NCBI GenBank assembly: GCA_900542505.1
Contig: UQNV01000016.1
Coordinates: 1 to 42,932, forward strand
From: an uncultured Alistipes sp.
GTDB lineage: Bacteria; Bacteroidota; Bacteroidia; Bacteroidales; Rikenellaceae
Reading direction: 5' to 3'
Length of the DNA: 42,932 nt
Part shown: piece after piece, positions 16,951 through 25,933 of the stretch
How positions within the stretch are numbered: position 1 is the first letter of the stretch
How the letters are laid out: every line of letters starts with the position of its first letter
The notes under the pieces: model-generated
Told to the model about the DNA's origin: nothing
Database searches by the model: none
Seen by the model: the letters and a program-made list of their open reading frames with translations, nothing else
Program-made: the position numbers and the translations under genes

Positions 16951-17658
16951 TCAGAAGAGTTTCTTTTTCGAGGTCGTAACGACGAAGTCCTTCAGATAGA
17001 AGGGCTCGAAGTAGGCGACATCCTCCTTGCGTCCCTCGTCGAAAGCCTGCTGCGCCAGCCGTGCCAGACCGCGGGCCGAGGGGGTTACATCGACCAGAAT
17101 GGAGTCGGGCAGCGCCTCGACACACTTGCGGGCACCATTGCCGAAGATGACGAAGGGACGCCCCTCCGCGCGGAAACGGGCGAAACTTTCGGGGCCCACC
17201 ACCTCGGCCGAAACCTCGCTCTGAGGCCGGCCCTCGCTGTCGAACACCTGCGCATAGACCTCCATGCGCCGCGCGTCGACCATCGGGCAGAGCAGCGCAC
17301 GGTCCCAGCCGTCGACCCGGATGATGCCCGCCTCGTAATCCTCGCGCGCCACCTCCGTCAGGGCGTCGAGCGACCCTACGGCCAGCAGCGGGAGCTGCAG
17401 TCCGTAGCAGAGTCCCTTGGCAAAGGAGACGCCGATACGCAGCCCCGTATAGGAGCCCGGCCCCTTGCCGACGGCCACGGCATCGAGTTCGTCGGGTGCA
17501 ATGCCCGTTTCGCGCAGCAGTTCATCGACGAAGACGCCCACCTTGCGCGCATGGTCGCGCCCCTCGTCGCTCTCGCGGAGCGACAGCAACTCGCCGTCCT
17601 TGGCGATTCCGACCGAGCAGATGTCGGTTCCGGTTTCAATACACAGTATCAGTGCCAT
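16951..17658 (-). CDS. tsaB: tRNA threonylcarbamoyladenosine biosynthesis protein TsaB
   Basis: A 235-aa ASKHA-fold protein. TsaB is the non-catalytic partner that forms a heterodimer with TsaD and binds TsaE, in making t6A at position 37 of ANN-decoding tRNAs. The N-terminus LCIETGTDICSVGI (5-18) matches the family's phosphate-1-like strand, and GKGPGSYTGLRIGVSFAKGL (about 64-83) is the strongest TsaB signature. It lacks the metal-binding histidines of TsaD, as expected. Length is typical. It lies 62 bp downstream of the HAD phosphatase gene on the same strand. TsaD and TsaE are not in the window. Confidence 0.94.
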   Translation of the reverse strand: MALILCIETGTDICSVGIAKDGELLSLRESDEGRDHARKVGVFVDELLRETGIAPDELDAVAVGKGPGSYTGLRIGVSFAKGLCYGLQLPLLAVGSLDALTEVAREDYEAGIIRVDGWDRALLCPMVDARRMEVYAQVFDSEGRPQSEVSAEVVGPESFARFRAEGRPFVIFGNGARKCVEALPDSILVDVTPSARGLARLAQQAFDEGRKEDVAYFEPFYLKDFVVTTSKKKLF

Positions 17659-17720
17659 ATTTTTGTTGTTTCGTTTCGTTCACAATCTTGTTCCACGTTC
17701 GGGACGACCCGCTCCGAAGC

Positions 17721-18515
17721 TCATCGCCCGATGATGCCGAAATGCTCGAGCGCACGCCGCACGCCGTCGTCTTCGACCGCAGCGGTCACATGGTCTGCCG
17801 CACGCAGCGCCGCCTCGCAGGCGTTGCCCATCGCCACGCCCACTCCGGCCGCACGCAGCATTGCCGCATCGTTGCCCCCGTCGCCGAAGGCCATCGTCTC
17901 GCAGAGCTCGAAACCGCCGTCACGGGCAAAACTTGCCATGCCCGTCGCCTTGCTCACCCCCGCAACGTTGATGTCGGCGAAAATCGGGCACCACCGCGCA
18001 GCCATGAGGCCCGGCAGTTCGGGCATCACCCGCCGCTCGGTCTCCTCGTCGAAGAAGAAACACATCTGGCGGCATTCGCACCGCTCGTAAAGCGCCCTGA
18101 GGTCACACTCCACCGGAACGGGATGCGCCACCAGCCGCGCCCAATGTTCGGCCGCAGGCGTCAGGCGGTTGACAAAAAGCCCCTCGTCCAGCTCGAAGGC
18201 AATCGAGTAGCCCCACCGTTCGGCAAGCGCCAGCGAACGTTCGAACTCCCCGCGCGGAATCGGGGCGCTGCTGACCGTACGGCCGTCGGCCGTCACGCAG
18301 TGCGAACCGTTGAGCGCCACCACGCCGTCGTAGGGAATGCCCTCGAGTTCACCGAGGTCCTTCGCCGCACGGCCCGTGGCGATGTAGAGCTTCACACCGC
18401 GTTCGTGCGCCTCACGCAACGTCTCGCGCGCCGAATCGGGCACACGGTGCGTACGGAAGCTCACCAGCGTTCCGTCGACATCGAAAAAGAGCGCCTTGAC
18501 CCTTGTCTGTTCCAT
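17721..18515 (-). CDS. HAD-superfamily Cof-type phosphatase
   Basis: A 264-aa haloacid dehalogenase-like hydrolase of the Cof/YidA (type IIB) group. Motif I is FFDVDGTLV (nucleophile Asp12, acid/base Asp14), motif II lies in YIATGR, the motif III Lys is in VSKATGM, and motif IV is FGDGGNDAAML. The large C2B cap sits between motifs II and III (about residues 80-190). Such enzymes dephosphorylate small phosphorylated metabolites such as sugar phosphates or flavin mononucleotide; the substrate cannot be told from sequence. It is cytoplasmic, 72 bp downstream of smpB and 62 bp upstream of tsaB on the same strand. Confidence 0.93.
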   Translation of the reverse strand: MEQTRVKALFFDVDGTLVSFRTHRVPDSARETLREAHERGVKLYIATGRAAKDLGELEGIPYDGVVALNGSHCVTADGRTVSSAPIPRGEFERSLALAERWGYSIAFELDEGLFVNRLTPAAEHWARLVAHPVPVECDLRALYERCECRQMCFFFDEETERRVMPELPGLMAARWCPIFADINVAGVSKATGMASFARDGGFELCETMAFGDGGNDAAMLRAAGVGVAMGNACEAALRAADHVTAAVEDDGVRRALEHFGIIGR

Positions 18516-18587
18516 TCCGTTCTTTTTTCTCCACTTTCCGCACCGGTTGCGCGCCGCTGCCCATAGGCCCGGCCGCTGCCGGAGCTG

Positions 18588-19052
18588 CTATCTTTTGTAG
18601 GCCTTCATCGCCTTGTCCATCTCGCGGCGCGCATCGTTCTCCTTGAGGTACTCGCGCTTGTCGTAGGACTTGCGGCCGCGCGCAAGCCCGATGACGATTT
18701 TCGCCAGGCCCCGTTCGTTGAGAAAGAGACGCAGCCCGACAATCGTCAGTCCGCGGTCCTGCGACGCACGCGAGAGCTTCTCCAGCTCGCGGTGCGTGAG
18801 CAGCAGCTTGCGGTCGCGGCGCGGCGCATGGTTGTTGCAGGTACCCCAGTCGTACTCGGCGATGTTGACGCCGCGAATCCACAGCTCTCCCTTGTCGAAA
18901 TAGCAGTAGGAATCGGTCATCGAGGCCTTTCCGGCACGAATCGACTTGATTTCCGTGCCCACCAGCACGACTCCCGCGACCCACTCCTCGAGAATCTCGT
19001 AGTCGAACGTCGCGCGCTTGTTGCGTATGTTTATCTTCTTCTGCTCCGCCAT
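18588..19052 (-). CDS. smpB: SsrA-binding protein SmpB
   Basis: A 154-aa protein of normal length for SmpB, which binds tmRNA and delivers it to stalled ribosomes for trans-translation. Family hallmarks are visible: [12 protein letters not shown] near the start, [13 protein letters not shown] (27-39), the [13 protein letters not shown] segment, [13 protein letters not shown], and the basic C-terminal tail ending in [19 protein letters not shown], which enters the ribosomal decoding channel. The ATG at 19052 ([11 protein letters not shown]) is chosen over an upstream frame at 19184 that reads through palindromic intergenic DNA. It is the first gene of a minus-strand run with the HAD phosphatase and tsaB. 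The tmRNA gene itself is not in this window. Confidence 0.96.
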   Translation of the reverse strand: MAEQKKINIRNKRATFDYEILEEWVAGVVLVGTEIKSIRAGKASMTDSYCYFDKGELWIRGVNIAEYDWGTCNNHAPRRDRKLLLTHRELEKLSRASQDRGLTIVGLRLFLNERGLAKIVIGLARGRKSYDKREYLKENDARREMDKAMKAYKR

Positions 19053-19118
19053 ATCGGCACAATTGTTGTCATTTTCACTTCGGGGCGGGTCTCCGGCCCG
19101 GGGAGCCACTCCCCGTTC

Positions 19119-19182
19119 GGATATGTTCTGCGCATATCCTTCCGTCCATTCTGTTTGCACACGGTATGCGTCCGACGCATAC
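19119..19182. repeat. Two small palindromes between dnaG and smpB
   Basis: First, a 7-bp inverted repeat with a 7-nt loop at 19119-19139 (GGATATG/CATATCC). Second, a perfect 9-bp inverted repeat around a single base at 19164-19182 (GTATGCGTC C GACGCATAC). They lie after the dnaG stop and before smpB on the same strand, so they could be dnaG 3' hairpins or operators for smpB. Neither is followed by a T run. Confidence 0.6.
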
Positions 19183-19251
19183 ACTCCGCGAGCCCGCCCC
19201 CTTTTTTATCTCTTCCGCATCGCCTGACACGTCTGCCCCGCCCCGCGGTCC

Positions 19252-21243
19252 TTACAGTATCAGCCGTTGCAGCTTGTGGGCAATCGAAACCCTCGCCGTA
19301 TTGAGCCGCGCCAGCCGCTGCATCACCTCGGACATCTCCTCCTCGCCGAGCGACTCGTCCGCAAGGCGGGCATGCAACTCCTTGATGAAGCCGTCGATGA
19401 CCTTCGACTTGTAGAGCGTCACCGCCTTGGGCACCCCTACGGCCAGCATCTCCGACTCGCTCTCGACATGCACATCCTTGCGTTTCCACAACTCCGAGGC
19501 AACGTAGTTATCGTCCGACGTCAGAATGTCGACCGAAACGTTGCAGACCTCGGGGTCCGGATGGTTCAGGAAGTAGTGCACCGGCACCTCGACCCCCGTC
19601 CCCAGCAGCTGCCACTGCTCGCGATAGGTGGCCAGAATCTGGTTGTAGAGCGGATTGCGGAAGCTCAGGTTGTCGGCATCGAGTTCGGCGAAAATCACCT
19701 CGGCGACGTTGCAGGGAACCATGTTGCGCCCCTCCTTGAAGTCGAACGAACAGTGGCCGAACTTGAGCAGGTACTTGACCAGCTCGCGTTCGAGCGCCTC
19801 GGTGCTGCTTCCCGCCTCGACCCGCTGTACATACTGCACCTCGTGCTGGGGCACAGGCTGCTGTGCACGCTGCTGATCGCGCTGCTGGGCGGTCTGACGC
19901 CGCAGGAAATCGTCGGCCTCGCGGTCGCCGGTAGTCGAGAGGCGTTTGCGCGCCACCTCCGAGATGAGGAGGTTCTCGTCGATGTCCATGATGCGGGCGC
20001 ACTCCTTGATATAGACCGAACGCTGAATCGGGTCGGGAATCTGCGCCACCGAGGTGACCATGTCGCCGATGAGCGCCGCCTTCTTAATCGGGTCGCCCTG
20101 GGCATCCTTCAGCAGCAGTTCGGCCTTGAACTCCAGGAAGTCGCGCTCGTGGTCGCGAATATATGCCTGCACCTCCTCGGCCGTATGGCTCCGGGCAAAG
20201 GAGTCGGGGTCCTCGGGCTCGGGCAGCAGCACCACCCGCACGTTCATCCCCTCGCGCAGAATCATGTCGATGCCGCGCAGCGAGGCGTGGATACCCGCCG
20301 AGTCGCCGTCGTAGATGACCGTGATGTTCTTCGTGAAGCGCCCCAACAGCCGTATCTGGTCGGTCGTCAGCGAGGTGCCCGACGACGAGACGACGTTCTC
20401 GACACCCGCCTGGTGCATCGAGATGACATCGGTATAGCCCTCGACCATAATGGCGAAGTTCTGCTGCTGGATGGCCTTCTTGGCAAAATAGAGGCCGTAA
20501 AGCTCGCGCTTCTTGCTGTAGATTTCGCTCTCGGGCGAATTCTGGTACTTGGCCACCTGCTTGTCGGTGCGCAGCGTACGGCCGCCAAAGGCGACGACGC
20601 GGCCCGAGATGTTGTGCACCGGGAAAATCACGCGGTCGCGGAAACGGTCGTAGAGCGACCCGTCGCTCTCGCGCTCGAGCGAAAGCCCCGTCGAGAGCAG
20701 GAACTCCCGCTTGTAGCCCGCCGCCAGGGCATCCTTCGACATGCGGTCGCCCCGGGCGGGACAGAATCCCAGCCCGAACTTGCGGATGATGGCATCGGTC
20801 ATGCCGCGCTTCTGCCGGAAATAGCTCATGCCGACACTGCGGCCCTCCGTCTCGTTGTGGAGGTAGTTGGCAAAGTATTCGGCCGCCCATCCGTTGAGCG
20901 CGAACATCGATTCGCGGTCGTCGTTGCGCCGCACCTCCTCCTCCGTCAGCTCCTTCTCGTGGACCTCGATGCCGTAGCGTTTGGCCACCATCTTCAGCGC
21001 CTCGGGATAGGAGATGCCCTCCTGCTCCATGAGGAAGGTGACGGCATTGCCGCCCTTGCCGCAGCCGAAGCACTTGTAGAGTCCCTTGGCCGGCGAGACG
21101 ATGAACGAGGGGGTCTTTTCGTTGTGAAACGGGCAGCACGCCGTATAGTTCACGCCCTTGCGTTTGAGCGTGACGTAGTCGCCGATGATGTCCACGATGT
21201 TGGCGGCGGCATAGATGCGGTCTACCGTTTCCCTGTCAATCAT
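19252..21243 (-). CDS. dnaG: DNA primase DnaG
   Basis: A 663-aa primase that makes RNA primers at the replication fork in association with DnaB helicase. The N-terminal CHC2 zinc ribbon has Cys37, His40, Cys58 and Cys61 (CPFHNEKTPSF ... YKCFGCGKGG). The catalytic core contains the ARGDRMSKDALAAGYK and FRDRVIFPVHN segments. The TOPRIM domain shows the MVEGYTDVISMHQAG motif and the metal-binding IYDGDSAG near residue 310. A C-terminal helicase-interacting region follows after a Gln-rich linker near 455-480. The ATG at 21243 is certain from the family start MIDRETVDRIYAAANI. The frame stays open far upstream, but that is antisense to uvrB. A -7 box ends 5 nt before the ATG, implying a leaderless transcript. 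Confidence 0.96.
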   Translation of the reverse strand: MIDRETVDRIYAAANIVDIIGDYVTLKRKGVNYTACCPFHNEKTPSFIVSPAKGLYKCFGCGKGGNAVTFLMEQEGISYPEALKMVAKRYGIEVHEKELTEEEVRRNDDRESMFALNGWAAEYFANYLHNETEGRSVGMSYFRQKRGMTDAIIRKFGLGFCPARGDRMSKDALAAGYKREFLLSTGLSLERESDGSLYDRFRDRVIFPVHNISGRVVAFGGRTLRTDKQVAKYQNSPESEIYSKKRELYGLYFAKKAIQQQNFAIMVEGYTDVISMHQAGVENVVSSSGTSLTTDQIRLLGRFTKNITVIYDGDSAGIHASLRGIDMILREGMNVRVVLLPEPEDPDSFARSHTAEEVQAYIRDHERDFLEFKAELLLKDAQGDPIKKAALIGDMVTSVAQIPDPIQRSVYIKECARIMDIDENLLISEVARKRLSTTGDREADDFLRRQTAQQRDQQRAQQPVPQHEVQYVQRVEAGSSTEALERELVKYLLKFGHCSFDFKEGRNMVPCNVAEVIFAELDADNLSFRNPLYNQILATYREQWQLLGTGVEVPVHYFLNHPDPEVCNVSVDILTSDDNYVASELWKRKDVHVESESEMLAVGVPKAVTLYKSKVIDGFIKELHARLADESLGEEEMSEVMQRLARLNTARVSIAHKLQRLIL

Positions 21244-21248
21244 ACCGG

Positions 21249-21256
21249 CAAAGATA
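21249..21256 (-). promoter_or_regulatory. -7 box of dnaG, 5 nt before the ATG
   Basis: TATCTTTG on the minus strand, an exact TAnnTTTG match. Its final G is separated from the dnaG ATG by 5 nt, so the mRNA would be leaderless or nearly so. Confidence 0.7.
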
Positions 21257-21372
21257 CGAAACAATTCAGAAAGCACCGCCGTCCGCCTCCGATTTCTTTG
21301 CACCTGCCGGCACGCACGCACCCGCACGGACAAAATAATGGAGCGGACATCACCGTTTTGTGAATTCTTCAC

Positions 21373-21380
21373 TACCTTTG
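21373..21380 (+). promoter_or_regulatory. -7 box of uvrB, 4 nt before the ATG
   Basis: TACCTTTG, an exact TAnnTTTG match, ends 4 nt before the uvrB ATG at 21385. No clear TTG lies at the usual -33 distance. Confidence 0.65.
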
Positions 21381-21384
21381 CCTC

Positions 21385-23427
21385 ATGAACTTCAACCTTG
21401 TATCGGACTACGCCCCCATGGGCGACCAGCCGGAGGCAATCGACCAGCTCGTGAGCGCCATCACGCACGGCTCGAAGCACAACACCCTGCTCGGCGTCAC
21501 CGGCTCGGGCAAGACCTTTACCGTGGCGAACGTCATCGCGCGGCTCGACCGCCCGACGCTGGTCCTCAGCCACAACAAGACCCTCGCGGCACAGCTCTAC
21601 GGCGAATTCAAGAACTTCTTCCCCGAGAATGCCGTCGAGTACTTCGTCTCCTACTACGACTATTACCAGCCGGAGGCCTACCTGCCCTCGACGGACACCT
21701 ATATCGAAAAGGACCTTTCCATCAACGCCGAAATCGAGAAGATGCGTCTGAACACCGTCGCAACACTTCTCTCGGGGCGCCGCGACGTCATCGTCGTCTC
21801 GAGCGTCTCGTGCCTCTACGGCTGCGGCAACCCGGCCGACTTCCATGCCACGGCCATCAACATCCGCGTGGGGCAGGTGGTGAGCTACAAGCACTTCCTC
21901 TACAAGCTGGTCGAGGCACTCTACACGCGCACCGAACGGGAGCTCGAACCCGCCACGTTCCGCGTCAACGGTGACACGGTCGACATCATGGCCGCCTTCG
22001 GCGAGTTCGGCAACCAGTGTTTCCGCGTGATGTTCTACGACGACGAGGTGGAGGCCATCCAGAGCATCGACCCCGCCACGGGACAACGCATCCACTCGCT
22101 CGACACGCTGACACTCTACCCCACGAGCCTCTTCGTGACGACCAAGGAGCGCATCCATTCGGCCGTGCAGCAAATCTACCTCGACCTCGGGAAGCAGGTC
22201 GAATTTTTCGAGCAGTCGGGGCGCATGGTCGAGGCGCAGCGGCTCAAGCAGCGCGTGGAGTACGACGTGGAGATGATTAAGGAGCTGGGCTACTGCCCCG
22301 GCATCGAGAACTATTCGCGCTACTTCGACGGCCGTGCCGCCGGAACGCGTCCCTTCTGCCTGCTGGACTACTTCCCGAAGGATTACCTGCTGGTGGTGGA
22401 CGAGAGCCACGTCACGCTGCCGCAGGTGCACGCCATGTACGGCGGCGACCGGGCCCGCAAGGAGAATCTGGTCGAGTACGGGTTCAGGCTTCCGGCGGCG
22501 AAGGACAACCGGCCGGTGACCTTCGCCGAATTCGAGCAGCTGCAGGGCACCTCCATCTACGTGAGCGCCACGCCTGCCGACTGGGAGCTGATGAAGAGCG
22601 AAGGCGTGGTCGTCGAGCAGCTGATTCGCCCCACGGGACTCGTGGACCCGCCGCTCGAGGTGCGCGTCACGCTCAACCAAATCGACGACCTGCTGGAGGA
22701 GATTGACCGCCGGGTCAAGCGCGACGACAAGGTGCTCGTGACGACCATCACCAAGCGGATGGCCGAGGAGTTGTCGAAATACTTCGACCGCGTGGGGGTG
22801 CGCAACCGCTACATCCACTCGGACGTCGACACGCTCGAACGCATCCAGATACTCGAGGACCTGCGGGCCGGCATGTTCGACGTGCTGGTGGGCGTCAACC
22901 TGCTGCGCGAGGGTCTCGACCTGCCGGAGGTGGCGCTGGTGGCGATTCTCGACGCCGACAAGGAGGGATTCCTGCGCAACGTGCGCTCCATCACGCAGAT
23001 TGCGGGCCGCGCCGCCCGCCATGCGCAGGGCAACGTCATCATGTACGGCGACACCTGTACCGAGTCGATGCGCTACGCCATCGAGCAGAGCAACCGCCGC
23101 CGCGACATCCAGGTGCGCTACAACATGGAGCACGGCATGCTGCCCCGCAAGGCGCAGAAGAGCGGCACGGGACAGAGCACGCTGCTGGCAGGCAAGAGCA
23201 CGGGCGACTCCACACCGACGGTCTACCCTATTGCCGAGGAGCACTACATGAGTGCGGCCGACATCCAGAAGAGCTATGCGGCCAGCGAGAACATCGATGC
23301 GCTGATAGACAAGGCGCGGACGGACATGGAACGGGCGGCCAAGTCGCTCGACTTCCTCGCCGCGGCGAAGTTCCGCGACCGGATGTACGAACTGCAGAAG
23401 CTGCGCGAGGAGCAGCGCAGCCGCTGA
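21385..23427 (+). CDS. uvrB: Excinuclease ABC subunit B
   Basis: A 680-aa UvrB, the damage-verifying helicase-like subunit of nucleotide excision repair. It loads on DNA with UvrA and recruits UvrC. Visible features in order: Walker A GVTGSGKT (37-44); the beta-hairpin region YYDYYQPEAY near 92-101, which inserts between strands; Walker B LLVVDESHV; helicase motifs ATPADWE, LVTTITKRMAEELS, LREGLDLPEV and QIAGRAARH; and the C-terminal UVR motif (about 645-680, FLAAAKFRDRMYELQKL) that contacts UvrA and UvrC. Length is normal. It is divergent from dnaG over 141 bp, and both genes have a -7 box next to the start codon. Confidence 0.97.
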   Translation: MNFNLVSDYAPMGDQPEAIDQLVSAITHGSKHNTLLGVTGSGKTFTVANVIARLDRPTLVLSHNKTLAAQLYGEFKNFFPENAVEYFVSYYDYYQPEAYLPSTDTYIEKDLSINAEIEKMRLNTVATLLSGRRDVIVVSSVSCLYGCGNPADFHATAINIRVGQVVSYKHFLYKLVEALYTRTERELEPATFRVNGDTVDIMAAFGEFGNQCFRVMFYDDEVEAIQSIDPATGQRIHSLDTLTLYPTSLFVTTKERIHSAVQQIYLDLGKQVEFFEQSGRMVEAQRLKQRVEYDVEMIKELGYCPGIENYSRYFDGRAAGTRPFCLLDYFPKDYLLVVDESHVTLPQVHAMYGGDRARKENLVEYGFRLPAAKDNRPVTFAEFEQLQGTSIYVSATPADWELMKSEGVVVEQLIRPTGLVDPPLEVRVTLNQIDDLLEEIDRRVKRDDKVLVTTITKRMAEELSKYFDRVGVRNRYIHSDVDTLERIQILEDLRAGMFDVLVGVNLLREGLDLPEVALVAILDADKEGFLRNVRSITQIAGRAARHAQGNVIMYGDTCTESMRYAIEQSNRRRDIQVRYNMEHGMLPRKAQKSGTGQSTLLAGKSTGDSTPTVYPIAEEHYMSAADIQKSYAASENIDALIDKARTDMERAAKSLDFLAAAKFRDRMYELQKLREEQRSR

Positions 23428-23491
23428 CCCCCGGATGCGGAGCCGCAGCGGGCGACGCGGAGACGCCTCACGGCATTACGGCAGGCCGCAT

Positions 23492-23980
23492 TCAGAATTC
23501 GGCGGCGTGACGGAAGGTAAAGTATTTGGCGGCCAGATAGCTGTATACCATCGTAATGAACGAGGCAAGCATCTGCGAAGGGGTGGCCCAGAAGCCGCAT
23601 GCGTCGACGAAAAGTTTCAGACAGAGGTAATTCACCACAATAGAGCCCAGCACCGAGAGCAGATAGCGGAAGAGCTGCGTGCCCCGCGGCAGCGGCGAGC
23701 GGCGGAAGGCGACGTGGCGGTTGAGCCAGAATCCCGAGAAGAAGGTGAACGGAAAGATGAAGAGCATGGTGGCCACGTGGGGCGAAAGCACGACGAGGCC
23801 CAAATCGAACAGTTGCTTGTCGAACAGATAGTTGTAGGCCAGGAAGTAGCACACCCACCCGAACACGACATTAGCCCCGCCGCAAACGGCATAACGATAG
23901 GTCTGCCGGGGCAGAAGCGCTGCGACCGGCTTCACGTAGAACCAGTCCACAACGGTGATTATCAGCTCCGAAAGACTCAT
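23492..23980 (-). CDS. GtrA-family small membrane protein
   Basis: A 162-aa protein with four predicted transmembrane helices (about 35-55, 62-85, 97-117, 125-150). It matches the GtrA family through YRYAVCGGANVVFGWV after the first conserved Arg, FWLNRHVAF in the middle loop, and the C-terminal KYFTFRH. GtrA proteins are thought to flip or support undecaprenyl-linked sugars in cell-surface polysaccharide synthesis. The ATG at 23980 overlaps the stop of the SPOR-domain gene by 4 nt (ATGA), so it is translationally coupled as the last gene of lgt > SPOR > gtrA. No glycosyltransferase lies beside it, so the substrate is unknown. Confidence 0.87.
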   Translation of the reverse strand: MSLSELIITVVDWFYVKPVAALLPRQTYRYAVCGGANVVFGWVCYFLAYNYLFDKQLFDLGLVVLSPHVATMLFIFPFTFFSGFWLNRHVAFRRSPLPRGTQLFRYLLSVLGSIVVNYLCLKLFVDACGFWATPSQMLASFITMVYSYLAAKYFTFRHAAEF

Positions 23981-24987
23981 TTTGCGGAGTAGACCCACAT
24001 TTCGGGGAAGGCACTGCGATAGGCGCGCACGAACTGGCGGCCGGCCTCGACATCGTCCGATTCGAACGGCGAAACCATGAATTTGCTGCCGAACCGGTAG
24101 ACCGAGCAACGCAGCGCCTGCTCCTTTTCGGAGGCAAGATGTGCCGCACGTTCGGCATTCTCCTGCGTCGAATAGACGCCCAGCACCACATAGTGACGTT
24201 TCGAGACCATACGGACCGGCTCACCCGCCTGAGCGGACGGGGTCTTCCGCTCCGCTTCCGCTTTTTCCATACCGGCCGAAGAGGGCGACGCGGCATCCGC
24301 GGCAAGAGCCGGGGCAGAAGGCGCCGTCTCGGCCGGAGCCGCCGGAGCAACATCCCCGGAGGCGATGCTCGATGCCCCGTTATCAATCGTTGCGGCAGCG
24401 GACGGAGCCGAAGCCCCCGCAGTACTCCGCACAGCATCCCCGGCCGCCCCGGCAACCGAAGCGGATTCGTGACGCAGGGCAGCGGAACGGTCGGCCGTTC
24501 CGGGTTTCAGACCGAACTGATAGACCACGACGCCCACGGCCAAAAGGGCCGCCACAAGTCCCACCCAGACGCTCCAGTCGAGGCGTCGGGGCGTGTGGAC
24601 ACGCATCGGTTTGCTGCCCTGGGGGTTGAGTCGTCGGTCGAACGCCTCGTCGGGGGTGAAGTTCTTGAATTTCAATACGCCGACACCCTCCATCACCAGC
24701 CCCTCGCCGGTCCGGACGCGGGAGAGCCAGCGCATGTAGATATCATCAGCCGCCGCGCGGTCACACCGTGCGGCACGGGCAATGGCGTCGACAAGCGACT
24801 CGCCGCTGCGTTGCGACGAGAAGTTCACCAGCCGCACGGGAGGCTGCACCTCCCGGCGCGAAAGACGTCGGGCCGCCTGGCGCTCCACACGAAGCGTCCC
24901 CACATCGGGGAGCCAGACCACGCTGTTTGCCGCAAGCAGATTGCCGACAAGGCGGTTGACCTGCTCGACCATCGAATTGGAGTTCAT
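23977..24987 (-). CDS. HU-CCDC81-like/SPOR-domain inner-membrane protein
   Basis: A 336-aa protein with three parts. Residues 1-115 resemble the HU-like domain of the CCDC81/SPOR architecture typical of Bacteroidetes (VNRLVGNLLAANSVVWLPDVGTL, then a second HU-like half to FKNFTPDEAF). Residues about 138-158 are one transmembrane helix. An Ala/Ser/Pro-rich linker follows, and residues about 255-336 are a SPOR domain (KRHYVVLGVYSTQENAERAA) that binds denuded septal peptidoglycan in other bacteria. The topology puts the HU-like part in the cytoplasm and SPOR in the periplasm, suggesting a link between division-site wall and the cytoplasm (inference). Both ends overlap neighbours by ATGA junctions: lgt upstream and gtrA downstream. 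Confidence 0.86.
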   Translation of the reverse strand: MNSNSMVEQVNRLVGNLLAANSVVWLPDVGTLRVERQAARRLSRREVQPPVRLVNFSSQRSGESLVDAIARAARCDRAAADDIYMRWLSRVRTGEGLVMEGVGVLKFKNFTPDEAFDRRLNPQGSKPMRVHTPRRLDWSVWVGLVAALLAVGVVVYQFGLKPGTADRSAALRHESASVAGAAGDAVRSTAGASAPSAAATIDNGASSIASGDVAPAAPAETAPSAPALAADAASPSSAGMEKAEAERKTPSAQAGEPVRMVSKRHYVVLGVYSTQENAERAAHLASEKEQALRCSVYRFGSKFMVSPFESDDVEAGRQFVRAYRSAFPEMWVYSAK

Positions 24988-25865
24988 CGTCTCTTTTTCT
25001 TCTCGGGTTTGACGGTCGAGGTCTTTGCCCCAGCACCCGCAGCAGAAGGCTGCACCTTCACTTCGGGCTGTGAGAAACCCCGGTAAATCATGTAGATGCC
25101 CAGCAGGATGAAGGGGATGCTGAGCCACTGTCCCATGTCGAGCGCCCATCCCACTTCGAAGGCCTCCTGCTCGGTCTTGATGAACTCGATGAGGAAACGC
25201 GTGAGGAAAATTCCGAGCAGGCCGATGCCGAAGAGCACGCCGGGACGGCGGCGGGCCAGGTCACGCCGGTAGTAAAGCCATGCCAGCAGCGCAAAGGTGG
25301 CCACATAGCAGAGCGCCTCGTAAATCTGGGTGGGGTGCACCGCCTGCGGAGCGAACTCGTTCACCCACTTGGCCGACCGTACGAATTCGAAGCCCCACGG
25401 AAGCGTGGTCGCCGTGCCGAAAATTTCGGAGTTGAAGAGGTTGCCCATGCGGACAATCGCACCTCCGATGCCCACGGCAATCATGATGCGGTCAAGCGAC
25501 CAGATGTAGGGCAGCCGGTTCTTGCGCGAAAAGAGCCACAGACCGATGAGCAGACCGATGGCGGCGCCGTGGCTGGCCATGCCGCCGTCACGGAAGCCGG
25601 TGATGATGGTCCACGGCTGGCGTAGATAGTCCATCGTATCGTAGAAGAGGCAGTGGCCCAGGCGTGCGCCGATGATGGTGGCCAGCGTACCGTAGATAAA
25701 TATCGACTCCGAGACCTTCGAAGGAAGTCCCTCGCGTTTGCAGAAGTTGTTGAACAGCTTGGCGCCGACCAGAATCGCCAACGCCCACATCAGTCCGTAA
25801 TACCGGATATCGAAGTCTCCAATCCGGAAGAAGACGGGATTGAAATCCCAAACAATACTCAACAC
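24984..25865 (-). CDS. lgt: Prolipoprotein diacylglyceryl transferase
   Basis: A 293-aa integral inner-membrane enzyme with about seven transmembrane helices. It moves diacylglycerol from phosphatidylglycerol to the lipobox cysteine of prelipoproteins. The Lgt signature is clear: GGAIVRMGNLFNSEIFG (about 134-150) with the conserved Arg and Glu. Also present are RYYGLMWALAI near the N-terminus, MASHGAAIG and HPTQIYEA. A Lys/Arg-rich tail ends the protein. The start is probably the GTG at 25865, since a stop lies six codons upstream and no ATG fits; the next codon TTG is the alternative. Its product would process the lipoproteins encoded elsewhere in this window. The stop overlaps the next gene's ATG by 4 nt. 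Confidence 0.94.
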   Translation of the reverse strand: MLSIVWDFNPVFFRIGDFDIRYYGLMWALAILVGAKLFNNFCKREGLPSKVSESIFIYGTLATIIGARLGHCLFYDTMDYLRQPWTIITGFRDGGMASHGAAIGLLIGLWLFSRKNRLPYIWSLDRIMIAVGIGGAIVRMGNLFNSEIFGTATTLPWGFEFVRSAKWVNEFAPQAVHPTQIYEALCYVATFALLAWLYYRRDLARRRPGVLFGIGLLGIFLTRFLIEFIKTEQEAFEVGWALDMGQWLSIPFILLGIYMIYRGFSQPEVKVQPSAAGAGAKTSTVKPEKKKRR

Positions 25866-25892
25866 GACAAAAAACGGGGTTTAAGTGTTTCG

Positions 25893-25921
25893 AAAAAAAT
25901 GGACCGGCCGCTCATCGGCCG
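25893..25921 (-). terminator. Terminator of the kinase operon
   Basis: On the minus strand, stem CGGCCG/CGGCCG (25921-25916 with 25910-25905) and a 5-nt loop, followed within a few bases by T7 (25899-25893). It lies between the histidine kinase stop and the lgt start. Confidence 0.75.
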
Positions 25922-25933
25922 CTCGGCGGTTCA

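Noticed and set aside
21244..23244. N-terminal extension of dnaG by 667 codons across uvrB
   Set aside because: The primase start at 21243 matches the family exactly and the extension is antisense to uvrB with no recognisable sequence.
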